NCBI RefSeq assembly: GCF_023498005.1
Contig: NZ_CP097289.1
Coordinates: 2,542,001-2,606,000, forward strand
DNA length: 64,000 nucleotides
Direction of reading: 5' to 3'
From: Streptomyces durmitorensis
Lineage (GTDB): Bacteria > Actinomycetota > Actinomycetes > Streptomycetales > Streptomycetaceae
Below the pieces are notes generated by a model. It was not told the DNA's origin. It saw nothing but the letters and a program-made list of their open reading frames with translations, and searched no databases. The translations under genes were made by a program, and so were the position numbers. Positions 33,779 through 43,300 of this stretch are shown piece after piece. Position 1 is the first letter of the stretch; each line of letters begins with the position of its first letter.

Positions 33779-35419
33779 GTGGACGCCAAGAGTGCACTGC
33801 GACTCCACCCGTCAGCTCACGTCGACACCTTCGCCCGGGAGCATCTCCCGCCGCCGGAGCAGTGGCCGGCGCTGGTCCGCGACCGGCCCGAACTGCACTA
33901 CGCCGACCGCCTCAACTGCGGCGCCGAGCTCCTCGACCGGACGGTGGAGCGGCTCGGCGCCGACAGGCCCGCCTTCCGTGCGGGCTCCGGCGACGTGTGG
34001 ACGTACGGCGAGCTCCAGCGGCACGTCGACCGGATCGCGCACGTCCTGACCGGCGAACTCGACGTCCTGCCCGGCCAGCGCGTCCTGCTGCGCGGCCCGA
34101 CCACGCCCTGGCTCGCGGCCTGCTGGCTCGCGGTGATGAAGGCGGGCGCGGTCGCGGTCACCGTCCTGGCCCAACAGCGCTCGCACGAGCTGGCCACCAT
34201 GTGCGAGATCGCGGAGGTCCGTCACGCGCTGTGCGACGCCCGCGTGGTGGACGACCTGGTCAAGGCCGGGATTCCGGGGCTCGCCGTCACCACCTTCGGC
34301 GGGGACGGGGACGACGACCTGCTGGCCCGCGCCGCCCGTCAGCCGGATGTGTACGAGGCCGTCGACACCGCCGCGGACGACGTGGCCCTCATCGCCTTCA
34401 CGTCCGGCACCACCGGGCGCCCCAAGGGCTGCATGCACTTCCACAGCGATGTGCTCGCCATCGCCGACACCTTCGCGCGCCACGTCCTGAAGCCGGGGCC
34501 CGACGACGTCTTCGCGGGCAGCCCTCCGCTCGGCTTCACCTTCGGGCTCGGCGGGCTCGTCATCTTCCCGCTGCGGTTCGGCGCCTCGTCGCTCCTGCTC
34601 GAACAGGCGGGCCCCAAGCAGCTGTTGCCCGCGATCGCCGAGCACGGAGTGACGGTGCTCTTCACGGCGCCGACCGCCTATCGCGTCATGCTCGACGAAC
34701 TGCGCGAGCCGGGCGCGCCCGACGTCTCCACGCTGCGGCGGTGCGTCTCCGCGGGCGAGAACCTGCCCGCCGCCACCTGGCAGGCCTGGCACGAGCGCAC
34801 CGCTCTTCGCATCATCAACGGCATCGGCGCGACCGAGCTCCTGCACATCTTCATCTCCGCGGCGGACGAGGCGATCCGGCCCGGCACGACGGGCCGCCCC
34901 GTCCCCGGCTGGCACGCGCGCGTGGTCGACGACTCGGGGGCCCCGGTGCCGGACGGGGAGCCGGGCCTGCTCGCCGTGCGCGGTCCGGTCGGCTGCCGCT
35001 ATCTGGGCGACGACCGCCAGCTTCAGTACGTACGCCACGGCTGGAACGTCACCGGCGACACCTATGTCCGGGATGCCGACGGCTACTTCACCTACGTGGC
35101 CCGCGCGGACGACATGATCATCTCGGCCGGGTACAACATCGCGGGCCCGGAGGTCGAGGAGGCGCTCCTGCGCCACCCCGACGTCCTGGAGACGGCCGTG
35201 GTGGGGCGCCCCGACGAGCTGCGCGGGCAGACGGTCGTCGCGTATGTCGTCCCGCGCCCCGGCACGGAGCGGGACCCGGACCGGCTGCGCGAGTTCATGA
35301 AGGGCGAGCTGGTGCCGTACAAGTGCCCGCGCGAGATCGTCTTCCTGGACGCGCTGCCGCGCACCGCGACAGGCAAGCTGCAACGGTTCCGGCTGCGGGA
35401 GCCGGGCCCCGTAGAGTGA
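33779..35419 (+). CDS. Aryl-CoA ligase (2-aminobenzoate/benzoate-CoA ligase-like, AMP-binding)
   Basis: This 546-residue ATP-dependent ligase starts at GTG 33779 with AAGGGGG about ten bases upstream. The AMP-binding loop is AFTSGTTGRPKGCMHFH, the A5 motif is INGIGATELLHIF, the hinge is YVARADDMIISAGYNIAGPEVE and the acyltransfer lysine lies in PRTATGKLQRF. The resemblance is to benzoate/2-aminobenzoate-CoA ligases, which make the aryl-CoA thioester starting a hybrid aerobic pathway. The next genes are a PaaX-like regulator four bases downstream and, convergent to it, a fused monooxygenase/reductase. Substrate (anthranilate or salicylate) is inferred from the cluster. Confidence 0.85.
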   Translation: MDAKSALRLHPSAHVDTFAREHLPPPEQWPALVRDRPELHYADRLNCGAELLDRTVERLGADRPAFRAGSGDVWTYGELQRHVDRIAHVLTGELDVLPGQRVLLRGPTTPWLAACWLAVMKAGAVAVTVLAQQRSHELATMCEIAEVRHALCDARVVDDLVKAGIPGLAVTTFGGDGDDDLLARAARQPDVYEAVDTAADDVALIAFTSGTTGRPKGCMHFHSDVLAIADTFARHVLKPGPDDVFAGSPPLGFTFGLGGLVIFPLRFGASSLLLEQAGPKQLLPAIAEHGVTVLFTAPTAYRVMLDELREPGAPDVSTLRRCVSAGENLPAATWQAWHERTALRIINGIGATELLHIFISAADEAIRPGTTGRPVPGWHARVVDDSGAPVPDGEPGLLAVRGPVGCRYLGDDRQLQYVRHGWNVTGDTYVRDADGYFTYVARADDMIISAGYNIAGPEVEEALLRHPDVLETAVVGRPDELRGQTVVAYVVPRPGTERDPDRLREFMKGELVPYKCPREIVFLDALPRTATGKLQRFRLREPGPVE

Positions 35420-35423
35420 TCAC

Positions 35424-36242
35424 GTGTCCGAGCAGCACACTCCACGGTCCCTGATCGTCACTTTCTACGGCGCCTATGGGCGCGCGGCCCCCGGCCCGGT
35501 GCCGGTGGCCGATCTTGTCAGGCTCCTCGCCCCGGTCGGCGTGGACGCCCCCTCCGTGCGCTCGTCCGTCTCCCGGCTCAAGCGGCGCGAGCTGCTCGTC
35601 CCGGGGCGGACGGCGGCGGGCGCGGCGGGGTACGCGCTGTCGCCGGACGCGCGGCAGCTCCTGGAGGACGGCGACCGGCGCATCTACGCGTCGCCCCCGT
35701 CCGCGCGCCAGGACGGCGGCTGGGTGCTCGCCGTCTTCTCCGTGCCGGAGTCCGAACGCCAGAAGCGGCACGTGCTCCGCTCCCGCCTGGCCGGACTCGG
35801 CTTCGGAACGGCCGCTCCCGGGGTGTGGATCGCCCCGGCGCACCTCTACGAAGAGACCCGGCACACCCTGGAGCGCCTCCAACTCGCCTCGTACGTCGAC
35901 CTGTTCCGGGGCGAGCACCTGGGCTTCGCGGCGACGGCCGACGCGGTGGCCCGCTGGTGGGACCTCTCCTCGATCGCCAAGGAGCACGAGGCGTTCCTGG
36001 ACCGGCACGAGCCGGTACTCAGGGCCTGGCAGGCCCGGACGGACACCCCGCCGGAAGAGGCGTACCGCGACTATCTCCTGGCCCTGGACTCCTGGCGCCG
36101 GCTGCCGTACGCGGATCCGGGGCTGCCCGGGGAACTCCTCCCGGACGGGTGGCCCGGGGACAGGTCGGCCGAGGTGTTCGCGGCGCTCGACGGGCGGCTG
36201 CGCGACGCGGGGGCGCGCTTCGTGACGCCGGGCGACTCCTAG
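35424..36242 (+). CDS. PaaX-family transcriptional repressor
   Basis: This 272-residue protein resembles PaaX: an N-terminal winged helix (SLIVTFYGAYGRAAPGPVPVADLVRLLAPVGVDAPSVRSSVSRLKRRELL), a central Cas2-like region (GGWVLAVFSVPESERQKRHVLRSRLAGLGFG) and a helical C-terminal part. PaaX regulators of this type repress aromatic-CoA catabolic genes and respond to aryl-CoA thioesters. It begins four bases after the ligase stop, in the same operon, so the ligase product could be its inducer. The identical 13-mers at 33704 and 39634 are its most likely operators. Confidence 0.88.
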   Translation: MSEQHTPRSLIVTFYGAYGRAAPGPVPVADLVRLLAPVGVDAPSVRSSVSRLKRRELLVPGRTAAGAAGYALSPDARQLLEDGDRRIYASPPSARQDGGWVLAVFSVPESERQKRHVLRSRLAGLGFGTAAPGVWIAPAHLYEETRHTLERLQLASYVDLFRGEHLGFAATADAVARWWDLSSIAKEHEAFLDRHEPVLRAWQARTDTPPEEAYRDYLLALDSWRRLPYADPGLPGELLPDGWPGDRSAEVFAALDGRLRDAGARFVTPGDS

Positions 36243-36246
36243 AGCG

Positions 36247-38745
36247 TCAACTCCCCAGCTTCAGGCGGGGCTTGGGCGCATCCGTCCGTCCCGTCTGCGG
36301 TCGGCGGCTGCCCGCTCCGTACTGCTGCGGCCAGCTGACCCCAGGTCCCGCGTAGCCCTGCTCGGCCGCCGCGTGCAGCGTCCAGTGCGGGTCGTACAGA
36401 TGCGGGCGCGCGAGCGCGCACAGGTCCGTACGGCCCGCCAGGATCAGCGAGTTGACGTCGTCCCAGGAGGAGATGGCGCCGACCGTGAGGACGGGGATGC
36501 CGGTTTCGTTGCGGATGCGGTCGGCGAACGGGGTCTGGTAGGAGCGGCCGTAGGCGGGGCGTTCGTCGGAGACGACCTGGCCCGTCGAGACGTCGATCGC
36601 GTCGGCTCCGTGCGCGGCGAAGGCGCGGGCGATCCCGACGGCTTCGTCCGCGGTGGTGCCGCCTTCGGCCCAGTCGGTGGCCGAGATGCGGACGGTCATG
36701 GGTTTACCGTCCGGCCACAACTCCCGGATGGCGTCGAAGACTTCGAGGGGGAAGCGCAGCCGGTTCTCCGGCGAGCCGCCGTACTCGTCCGTCCGGTGGT
36801 TGGTCAGCGGCGAGAGGAACCCGGACAGCAGATAGCCGTGCGCGCAGTGCAGTTCGAGGAGGTCGAATCCGCTGCTCTCGGCCCGCCCGGCCGCCGCGGC
36901 GAACTGCTCGCGGATCGCGTCGAGTCCGGCCCGGTCCAGCTCGTGCGGGCGCTGACTGTTCGCCTTGTACGGGAGGGGCGAGGGGGCCACGAGCGGCCAG
37001 TTCCCCTCGTCCAGGGGTTCGTCGATGCCCTCCCACATCAGCTTCGTCGAGCCCTTGCGGCCCGAGTGCCCGAGCTGGACGCCGATCGCGGTGCCCGGCG
37101 CCTGCGCGTGCGCGAAGTCGGTGATCCGGCGCCAGGCCTCGGCCTGTCCTTCGGTGTAGAGCCCGGCGCAGCCCGGCGTGATGCGGCCCCGCTCACTGAC
37201 GCACACCATCTCGGTCATGACCAGGCTCGCGCCGCCGAGCGCCCGCGCGCCCAGGTGGACGAGGTGGAAGTCGCCGGGGACGCCGTCCACCGCGGAGTAC
37301 ATGTCCATGGGGGACACGACCACGCGGTTGCGCAGGGTGAGGTCGCGCAGGGTGAAGGGCGTGAACATCGGCGGTGTGCCCTCCGGGCAGCCGAAGTCGC
37401 GCTCGACGGACTCGGTGAAGTGGGCGTCGCGCAGGCGGAGGTTGTCGTGGGTGACGCGGCGGCTGCGGGTGAGCAGGTTGAAGGCGAACTGGCGCGGCGG
37501 CTGGCCGAGATAGTCCGGGAGCCGCTCGAACCACTCCAGGCTCGCGCGGGCCGCGCGCTGCGTGGACTCGACGACGGGGCGGCGCTCCGTCTCGTACGCG
37601 GCAAGGGCATCGGGGATGGCGGGCCGCTCCTGAAGGCAGGCGGCGAGCGCGAGCGCGTCCTCGACCGCGAGCTTCGTCCCGGAGCCGATGGAGAAGTGCG
37701 CGGTGTGGGCCGCGTCGCCGAGAAGCACCGTGTTGCCGTGCGACCAGCGCTTGTTGACGACCGTGCGGAAGTTGATCCAGGCGGACTTGTTGCCGCGCAG
37801 GGGCCGGCCGCCGAGGGCGTCGGCGAAGATCTTGGCGCAGCGCTCGGTCGCGTCGCGCTCGTCGAGCTCCGCGAACCCGGCCGCCTCCCACACCTCTTCG
37901 CGCATCTCGACGATGACCGTGGACTCGCCGGTCCCCTTGGTCGAGAACGGATAGCCGTGCAGCTGCATCACGCCGTGCTCGGTCTCGGCGATCTCGAAGC
38001 GGAAGGCGTCGAAGGCGAAGTCGGCCGCGAGCCAGATGTACCGGCAGCGGTGCGTCTCGACGCTCGGCCCGAAGGCTTCGGCGTGCGCCTCGCGCGTGAG
38101 GCTGTGCACGCCGTCCGCCGCGATCACCAGGTCGTACGCGGCGGAGAGCTCGGCGGCGGGGGGCGCCTCGGCACGGAAGCGCAGGTCGACGCCGAGTTCC
38201 TGGCACCGCTCGTGCAGGATGCCGAGCAGCCTGCGCCGCCCGAGCGCGGCGAAGCCGTGGCCGCCCGAGGTGTGGCGGCTGCCCCGGTGCACGATGTCGA
38301 TGTCGTCCCAGCGCACGAACTCCGCCTGGAGCGCGGCGTAGACGACGGGGTCGGCGTGCTCGATGCCGCCGAGCGTCTCGTCCGAGAGGACGACGCCGAA
38401 GCCGAACGTGTCGTCCGGTGCGTTGCGCTCCCAGACGGTGATCTCGCGCCGCGGGTCGAGCCGCTTGAGGAGGGCCGCGGCGTAGAGCCCGCCGGGGCCG
38501 CCTCCGATGACGGCGATGCGGTGCGCCTCGGGCGGCGTGGACGGTGTGGTCGTCCGGGCGGCCCCGGCCACCTCGGCGGAGCTGCCCGGACCGCCGGGCG
38601 CGGACCGCCCGACAGTCGCGGACCGCCCGACAGTCGCGGACCGCCCGACAGTCGCGGACCGAGCGGCGGGCGCGAGTCGCTCGCCGCGTTCCGGTGTCCC
38701 GCTCCGCATCGGCCGACCGCTCCGCTCCGCCGCACCCATGCTCAT
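36247..38745 (-). CDS. Bifunctional aryl-CoA monooxygenase/NADH:FMN reductase (salicylyl-CoA 5-hydroxylase or 2-aminobenzoyl-CoA monooxygenase/reductase type)
   Basis: This 832-residue fusion has an FAD monooxygenase (about 75-440: AVIGGGPGGLYAAALLKR, VVNKRWSHGNTVLLGDAAHTAHFSIGSG) joined to an Old-Yellow-Enzyme-type reductase (about 460-815: FTLRDLTLRNRVVVSPMDMYSA, GVQLGHSGRKGS, LELHCAHGYLLSGFLSP). The closest known architecture is the 2-aminobenzoyl-CoA monooxygenase/reductase of aerobic anthranilate breakdown and its salicylyl-CoA hydroxylase relatives. The ATG at 38745 overlaps the enoyl-CoA hydratase stop by four bases, so they are coupled; earlier starts are possible. The first 70 residues are a low-complexity extension with an RSATVG repeat. 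It ends four bases from the convergent PaaX gene. Confidence 0.88.
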   Translation of the reverse strand: MSMGAAERSGRPMRSGTPERGERLAPAARSATVGRSATVGRSATVGRSAPGGPGSSAEVAGAARTTTPSTPPEAHRIAVIGGGPGGLYAAALLKRLDPRREITVWERNAPDDTFGFGVVLSDETLGGIEHADPVVYAALQAEFVRWDDIDIVHRGSRHTSGGHGFAALGRRRLLGILHERCQELGVDLRFRAEAPPAAELSAAYDLVIAADGVHSLTREAHAEAFGPSVETHRCRYIWLAADFAFDAFRFEIAETEHGVMQLHGYPFSTKGTGESTVIVEMREEVWEAAGFAELDERDATERCAKIFADALGGRPLRGNKSAWINFRTVVNKRWSHGNTVLLGDAAHTAHFSIGSGTKLAVEDALALAACLQERPAIPDALAAYETERRPVVESTQRAARASLEWFERLPDYLGQPPRQFAFNLLTRSRRVTHDNLRLRDAHFTESVERDFGCPEGTPPMFTPFTLRDLTLRNRVVVSPMDMYSAVDGVPGDFHLVHLGARALGGASLVMTEMVCVSERGRITPGCAGLYTEGQAEAWRRITDFAHAQAPGTAIGVQLGHSGRKGSTKLMWEGIDEPLDEGNWPLVAPSPLPYKANSQRPHELDRAGLDAIREQFAAAAGRAESSGFDLLELHCAHGYLLSGFLSPLTNHRTDEYGGSPENRLRFPLEVFDAIRELWPDGKPMTVRISATDWAEGGTTADEAVGIARAFAAHGADAIDVSTGQVVSDERPAYGRSYQTPFADRIRNETGIPVLTVGAISSWDDVNSLILAGRTDLCALARPHLYDPHWTLHAAAEQGYAGPGVSWPQQYGAGSRRPQTGRTDAPKPRLKLGS
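38600..38665. repeat. 18-bp tandem repeat in the monooxygenase N-terminus
   Basis: GCGGACCGCCCGACAGTC is repeated three times exactly (38600, 38618, 38636) and partly a fourth time. It encodes RSATVG units in a leader ahead of the FAD domain. Copy number may differ between strains. Confidence 0.85.
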
Positions 38746-39569
38746 CGCCCCTGCCACTTGGGCGGGCGCTTCTCCGTGAACGCCGCGTGGAATTCCTTGT
38801 AGTCCTCGCCGGTCATGAGGAGCGCCTGCGTCGCGGCGTCCATCTCCACGGCTGCGGCCAGGGGCATGTCGAGTTCGGAGGTCAGCAGGGCCTTGGTCTG
38901 CGCGTACGCGAGGGCGGGTCCGTCGGCGAGGCGGCGCGCCAGGGTCTGTGCGGCCTCTGCCGCCTTGCCCTCGTCGGTCAACTCGCTGATCAGGCCGATC
39001 CGTTCGGCCTCGGGGGCGCGCACCGGGTCGCCCAGCATGAGGATCCGGGTGGCGTGGCCGAGGCCGACGACGCGGGGCAGGAGGTACGCAGCCCCCATGT
39101 CACCGCCCGACAGGCCGACCCGAGTGAAGAGGAAGGAGAACCGCGCCGACGGGTCGGCCACCCGGAAGTCGGCGGCGAGGGCGAGCACGGCTCCGGCGCC
39201 CGCGGCCACCCCGTGCACGGCGGCGACCACCGGGAAGGGGCACTCGCGGACGGCCCGTACGACCTGTCCCGTCATGCGGTTGAAGTCGAGCAGCTGCGCG
39301 GTGTCCATGCCGAGGGTCGCGCCGATGATCTCGTCGACGTCACCGCCCGAGCAGAAGCCGCGCCCCTCGCCGCCGAGCACCAGGGCGCGCACGGACTTGT
39401 CGCGGGACAGCTCGGCCAGGAGATCGCGCAGGTCGGCGTAGGCGCCGAAGGTGAGCGCGTTCAGTTTGTCGGGGCGGTCCAGGGTGACCGTGGCGACCCC
39501 GTCGTCCACCTCGAAGCGCAGGTGCTGCCAGTCGGGGGTGCGGGGGGCGGAGCCGGTGAAGGGACTCAT
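38742..39569 (-). CDS. Enoyl-CoA hydratase/isomerase family protein
   Basis: This 275-residue crotonase-fold enzyme starts at ATG 39569 with GAGGAGG somewhat far upstream (12 bases). It has the CoA-site motif VTLDRPDKLNALTFGAYADL, the oxyanion loop GGEGRGFCSGGDVDEI and AAVHGVAAGAGAVLALAADFRVADPSARFSFLFTRVGL. The catalytic-glutamate region is replaced by SGGDMGAAYLLPRVVG, with Asp at the position often held by Glu, so it may be a ring-opening hydrolase or isomerase rather than a hydratase. It is first in a two-gene operon with the fused monooxygenase and has the operator-like 13-mer 65 bp upstream. Confidence 0.85.
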   Translation of the reverse strand: MSPFTGSAPRTPDWQHLRFEVDDGVATVTLDRPDKLNALTFGAYADLRDLLAELSRDKSVRALVLGGEGRGFCSGGDVDEIIGATLGMDTAQLLDFNRMTGQVVRAVRECPFPVVAAVHGVAAGAGAVLALAADFRVADPSARFSFLFTRVGLSGGDMGAAYLLPRVVGLGHATRILMLGDPVRAPEAERIGLISELTDEGKAAEAAQTLARRLADGPALAYAQTKALLTSELDMPLAAAVEMDAATQALLMTGEDYKEFHAAFTEKRPPKWQGR

Positions 39570-39872
39570 GACGACGTGCGGCCTCCTCGGTCGGGGCGGC
39601 GGCGGTCTACCTCTCGAAGTTATCACCTGTCCGTGACTGTCGTCACGAGTGCGCGATACGAGGTGGTCTCTCCCGCAGATCCCCACGGGCCCCACGGGCC
39701 CCACAGACCCCAGGGGCACCACAAGCACCACAGGCCCCGTAGACCCCACAGACCCCTTGGGGGAACTGAAATCCCGAAATGCACGTCTTTTCACCTGGAG
39801 CACCCAAGGGCCGGACGTCCCGGACATGCCCGACCGTCGACCCTGTCGACATAGCGCTTAAGATTCGTACGG
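39570..39872. other. Intergenic region with an operator and a CCCC-ACGGG low-complexity stretch
   Basis: These 303 bases separate the enoyl-CoA hydratase gene from a divergent ATPase gene. They hold the GTGAC-TGTC-GTCAC site, a degenerate run of ACGGGCCCC/CCACAGACCCC units at 39678-39765, and a TAAGAT -10-like hexamer at 39858-39863. I see no gene. Confidence 0.6.
39633..39646. promoter_or_regulatory. Operator-like GTGAC-TGTC-GTCAC, site B of the catabolic cluster
   Basis: GTGACTGTCGTCAC is a perfect 5-bp inverted repeat around TGTC. Thirteen of its bases are identical to site A at 33704-33716. It lies 64-77 bp upstream of the enoyl-CoA hydratase start. Confidence 0.6.
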
Positions 39873-40352
39873 TTGAAAGCAGGACCTCCTGCTGCCCTGA
39901 ACGGACCCGCCTTGCACGAACCTCCTGCCCCCGCCTCGTGGCGCATCGCGCTGCCGCACACCGCTGCGGCCGTACCGATCGCCCGTGCGCTGGTGCGTAC
40001 CGCGCTCACGGAGATCGAGTCGCCCGCCGACAGCGACACCGCTGAGCTGCTTACGGCCGAGCTGGTGGCGAACGCGGTGGAGCACACCTCGGGGCTCGAC
40101 CCGATAGAGCTCGTCATCGAGCTCCTGCCGACCGGCTGCCAGGTCGAGGTCCACGACTCGAACCCGCTGCCGCCCGGCGACCTCACCGACCCGTCACCGC
40201 TCGGTGAGCCGGACCCCTGGCAGGAGCACGGGCGCGGCCTGCTCCTGATCCGCACCCTCAGCTCGTCCTGCGGTCACCGCCCCACCGAGTCAGGGAAGGC
40301 CGTGTGGTTCACGCTCCCTGCGCACCTCGGTCCGGACTCGGGCTGCGCCTGA
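39873..40352 (+). CDS. RsbW-like ATP-binding protein (HATPase_c)
   Basis: This protein of about 146-159 residues has a GHKL ATPase fold: N-box AELLTAELVANAVEHTSG, G1-like VEVHDSNPLPPG and G2-like HGRGLLLIRTLSSSCGH. The second glycine box residue of G1 is Asn rather than Asp-x-Gly, which may weaken ATP binding. The start is unsure: TTG 39873 is only ten bases after a TAAGAT -10-like hexamer and would be nearly leaderless, while TTG 39912 gives a shorter form. Its 3' end overlaps the convergent trypsin-NACHT gene by 44 bp. A regulatory role is assumed from family; partners are unknown. Confidence 0.75.
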   Translation: MKAGPPAALNGPALHEPPAPASWRIALPHTAAAVPIARALVRTALTEIESPADSDTAELLTAELVANAVEHTSGLDPIELVIELLPTGCQVEVHDSNPLPPGDLTDPSPLGEPDPWQEHGRGLLLIRTLSSSCGHRPTESGKAVWFTLPAHLGPDSGCA

Positions 40353-43300
40353 GCCGGACGGCCACCACATCGCCGACGCGCCGCACGGCCGCCGGGTCGA
40401 GGAGGGCCAGCGCGGGCAGGGCCCGCCACCAGTCGTCCCGGACGAGCAGCGCACGGATCAGGCGTTCGCCCTCCGCGCGATCCCTGACCCGGCAAGGGCC
40501 CGCATGGGCGTCGAGGAGCAGCAGCCGCCGCAGGTCGGACTCGGTGCTCCGGCGCCGTGGACGGGGCAGGGAGCACCACTCGCGACCGCCGTCCAGGGCC
40601 GCCAGAGCGGCGACGCCGATGTGCATTCCCCGGTAGGGCTCGGGCAGCGTGCCGCCACCGGCCGGGATGCCCATCAGCAGGGCGGTCGTCGACCAGAGGG
40701 CATCCGCCCGCCGGTCGGGCGAGTCTCCGATCATGGTGTCCTGCCACCGCCATTCCCGGAGGCGCGCGGCGGCCTCGTCGGCGTCGACCCTGGAGAGCGC
40801 GAGTACGGCCGACGCTCTCTCGAACGGGTCACGCAGCCAGCTCAGGCGCGGCTGGAGGAAATTGGCGCCGGCCCGGCGCCCGGCCAGACCCCGCACCCGG
40901 CCGGTGATCCAGGCACGCACCGCATCCGGCTGGCCCCAGAGCGTGGCCGCGAGCGCCGCCCACCACGCGTCGGACATGTCGGGGGTCGCGGGGTCCTGGT
41001 AGCCGTCCTCGTCGTGTGCCTTCGCCCGTGCCAGCGCAGCGCACTCCGCCCGGCGTGGATCCCCGCCCGGCAGGAGCCTCGTCAGCGCGGCGAATCCAGC
41101 CGCGGCCTCCCGGATCGGATCGTCCCTGGCGACCTCGATCGCACGGTCGATTCCATCGACCAGGGCGACGACCTCCAGGTCGTCGGCCAACAGCCCCGGA
41201 CTCCCCGCCCGTTCGAACTGTGGCTTCACCTCATGGAAGACGCGCGTCGCCTCCGCACGGCCCTCCGCCCGGTACAGCGCGGTCCGGGCCCAGCCGTCCG
41301 AAAGCTCCGGCGCGTGCCGGGCCAACTGCCCGGCCCGGTCCGCCGACCCCGCTGCCACCAGGGCCTCGGACAGCACACCGAGCACGGGCGTCAGCGCCGA
41401 GCGGCCGCCCTCGGGGCTCTTGCGGGACTCGTCCGCGAGGAGCCGCGCCACGGTCGCGGCGTCCGAGGGCGCCTCGGCGGCGCGGCTCAGGGCGAAGGCC
41501 GCGGCCACCTCCGCCCTGTCGCGCGCGGGAGACTCGGCGGTGATTTCGCGTGCCTCGTCGTGCCTGCCGACCGCCACGAGCCGCTCCGCCACGCAGACCC
41601 GGACCTCAGCGCTCCCGGGCATCCCGAACGCCGGCAGGGTGATCTCCTCACCGCGCTCGGCCGCCGCACAGAACGCGAACACTCCCTCGTCCGCCTCCCC
41701 TGTGGCCAGCCGTGCGTGAAGCAGGGCTTCCCGCGTGTCCACGGGGAGGGAATCCGTGTCGTCCGAGATCTCGAAGCCGCGGACCGTCGCACGCAGCCAG
41801 CCCTTGGCGCGCTCTCCCCAGATGCGGCGGCGCTCGGCGCGCAGCTTCCCGCGGTCCGCTAGGCGTGCTGCACGCTCCGGTTCCACGCGCCCCGTCAGCA
41901 CCGCCAGGCAGGCCAGGGTCAGTGCGGAGCGCCGTGGCGGAATCCGCTCGGCGAGGCGTGCCAGCCGCTCGGCACGCTCCGGGTCATCGTCGCGGACGAG
42001 CAGGCTCGCGCAGGCGAGCAGCATGGTCCGGGCCGGTTGTCGGGGCGTGGTGGCCGCCAACTCCTCTGCCGCGTCGGCCAGTTCACCCGGGGCGCCCGCC
42101 CCACCGGCGACCGACCGCTCCGCCAGCTTCCGCAGGATCGTGGCCCGCTCCCAGGCGTACGGAGCACGCAGCGCCTCCGCGAGCGCGCCCCGCACCTCCC
42201 CCACCCGCACCAGCGCGATCACCCGGTCCGCACAGAACTCGGCGTGGTGATACGCCGCCACGGAGTCCTCCCCGTCGGCGAAGCCGGAGGGCACCCAGGC
42301 GTCGGTCTCGGCGGCCACGCGCCGGGCGAGCCGTGGGTCCGCCGCGGCGACGCCCGCCGCCATCCGTGCCATCGCTCGCGCCCGGTCCCACGGATCGAGC
42401 AGCGTCCTGGCGATCCCCTCCGCCTGCGCGCTCAGCCCGAGCGCCGCCCAGACGGCGGGCAGCCCGACGGGAAGACCGGCGTTCCTGTGCACCAACTCAT
42501 CGGCGACGAGCGACAGTTCACCGACGATCCCCAGGTCACCCTGGGGCGACCTGGCCAGCTGTCTGCGGGCCGCCGCGATCTCCGCCTGGGCGACGGCGTC
42601 GCTCCCGGTGACGGCGAGCAGCCTTGCCTGGCGGCGCCCGTCGGTGATGGTGGCCAGATATCTGTCCGGGTCGCCCGCGCCCGCGAGCAACCGCCCGTAC
42701 GTGTGCAGCAGGTAGCCGGGGGTGTTCTCGGGCCAGCCCTGATCGCGGTAGCCGTCGGCCCAGGCGTGGATGCGGGCGCGGTACTCCGCGACGCTCTGCC
42801 CCAGCGCCTGCCCGGCCTGTTCGCGCAGCGTCTCGTGCGCGAACAGATAGCCCTGCTCCTCGGTCAGGTCCCAGCGGGTGCGGGTCTCCAGACTGCGGCC
42901 GAGCACGCTGGTGAGCCGCGTGTTCAGCTGGAAAGGCATCATGCCCGTCAGCTCCACGAGATCCCGGGCTGTGAGTCCGCCCTGGGCCGCCGTGAGCAGT
43001 CCGAGCAGATCCACCTGTGCCTGGTCGCCGCGGAGCGCCTCGTACAGTTCGCGCCTGGCCTCGTCCTGGATGTGCCGCGCGAAGTCGTTCCTTTCCAGCT
43101 GCCGCCGGGGGCAGTGACGCAGGGGGTGGTCGGCCGGCACGTCCAGCGGCACACCGGGGTGCGGGCGGCTGGTGACCAGGACGCGGACGTTGGCGGGCGG
43201 GCGGGGCGGCAGCAGGGCGGCGATGCTCGGCCGTGCGCTGTCGGGCCCGGCGGCGCGGTCCTCGTCCAGGCCGTCGACGACGAGGAGCAGCGTCTCCCCC

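Noticed and set aside
39678..39765. Possible CRISPR-like array
   Set aside because: The CCCC/ACGGG units are short, degenerate and have no spacers; it is low-complexity DNA.
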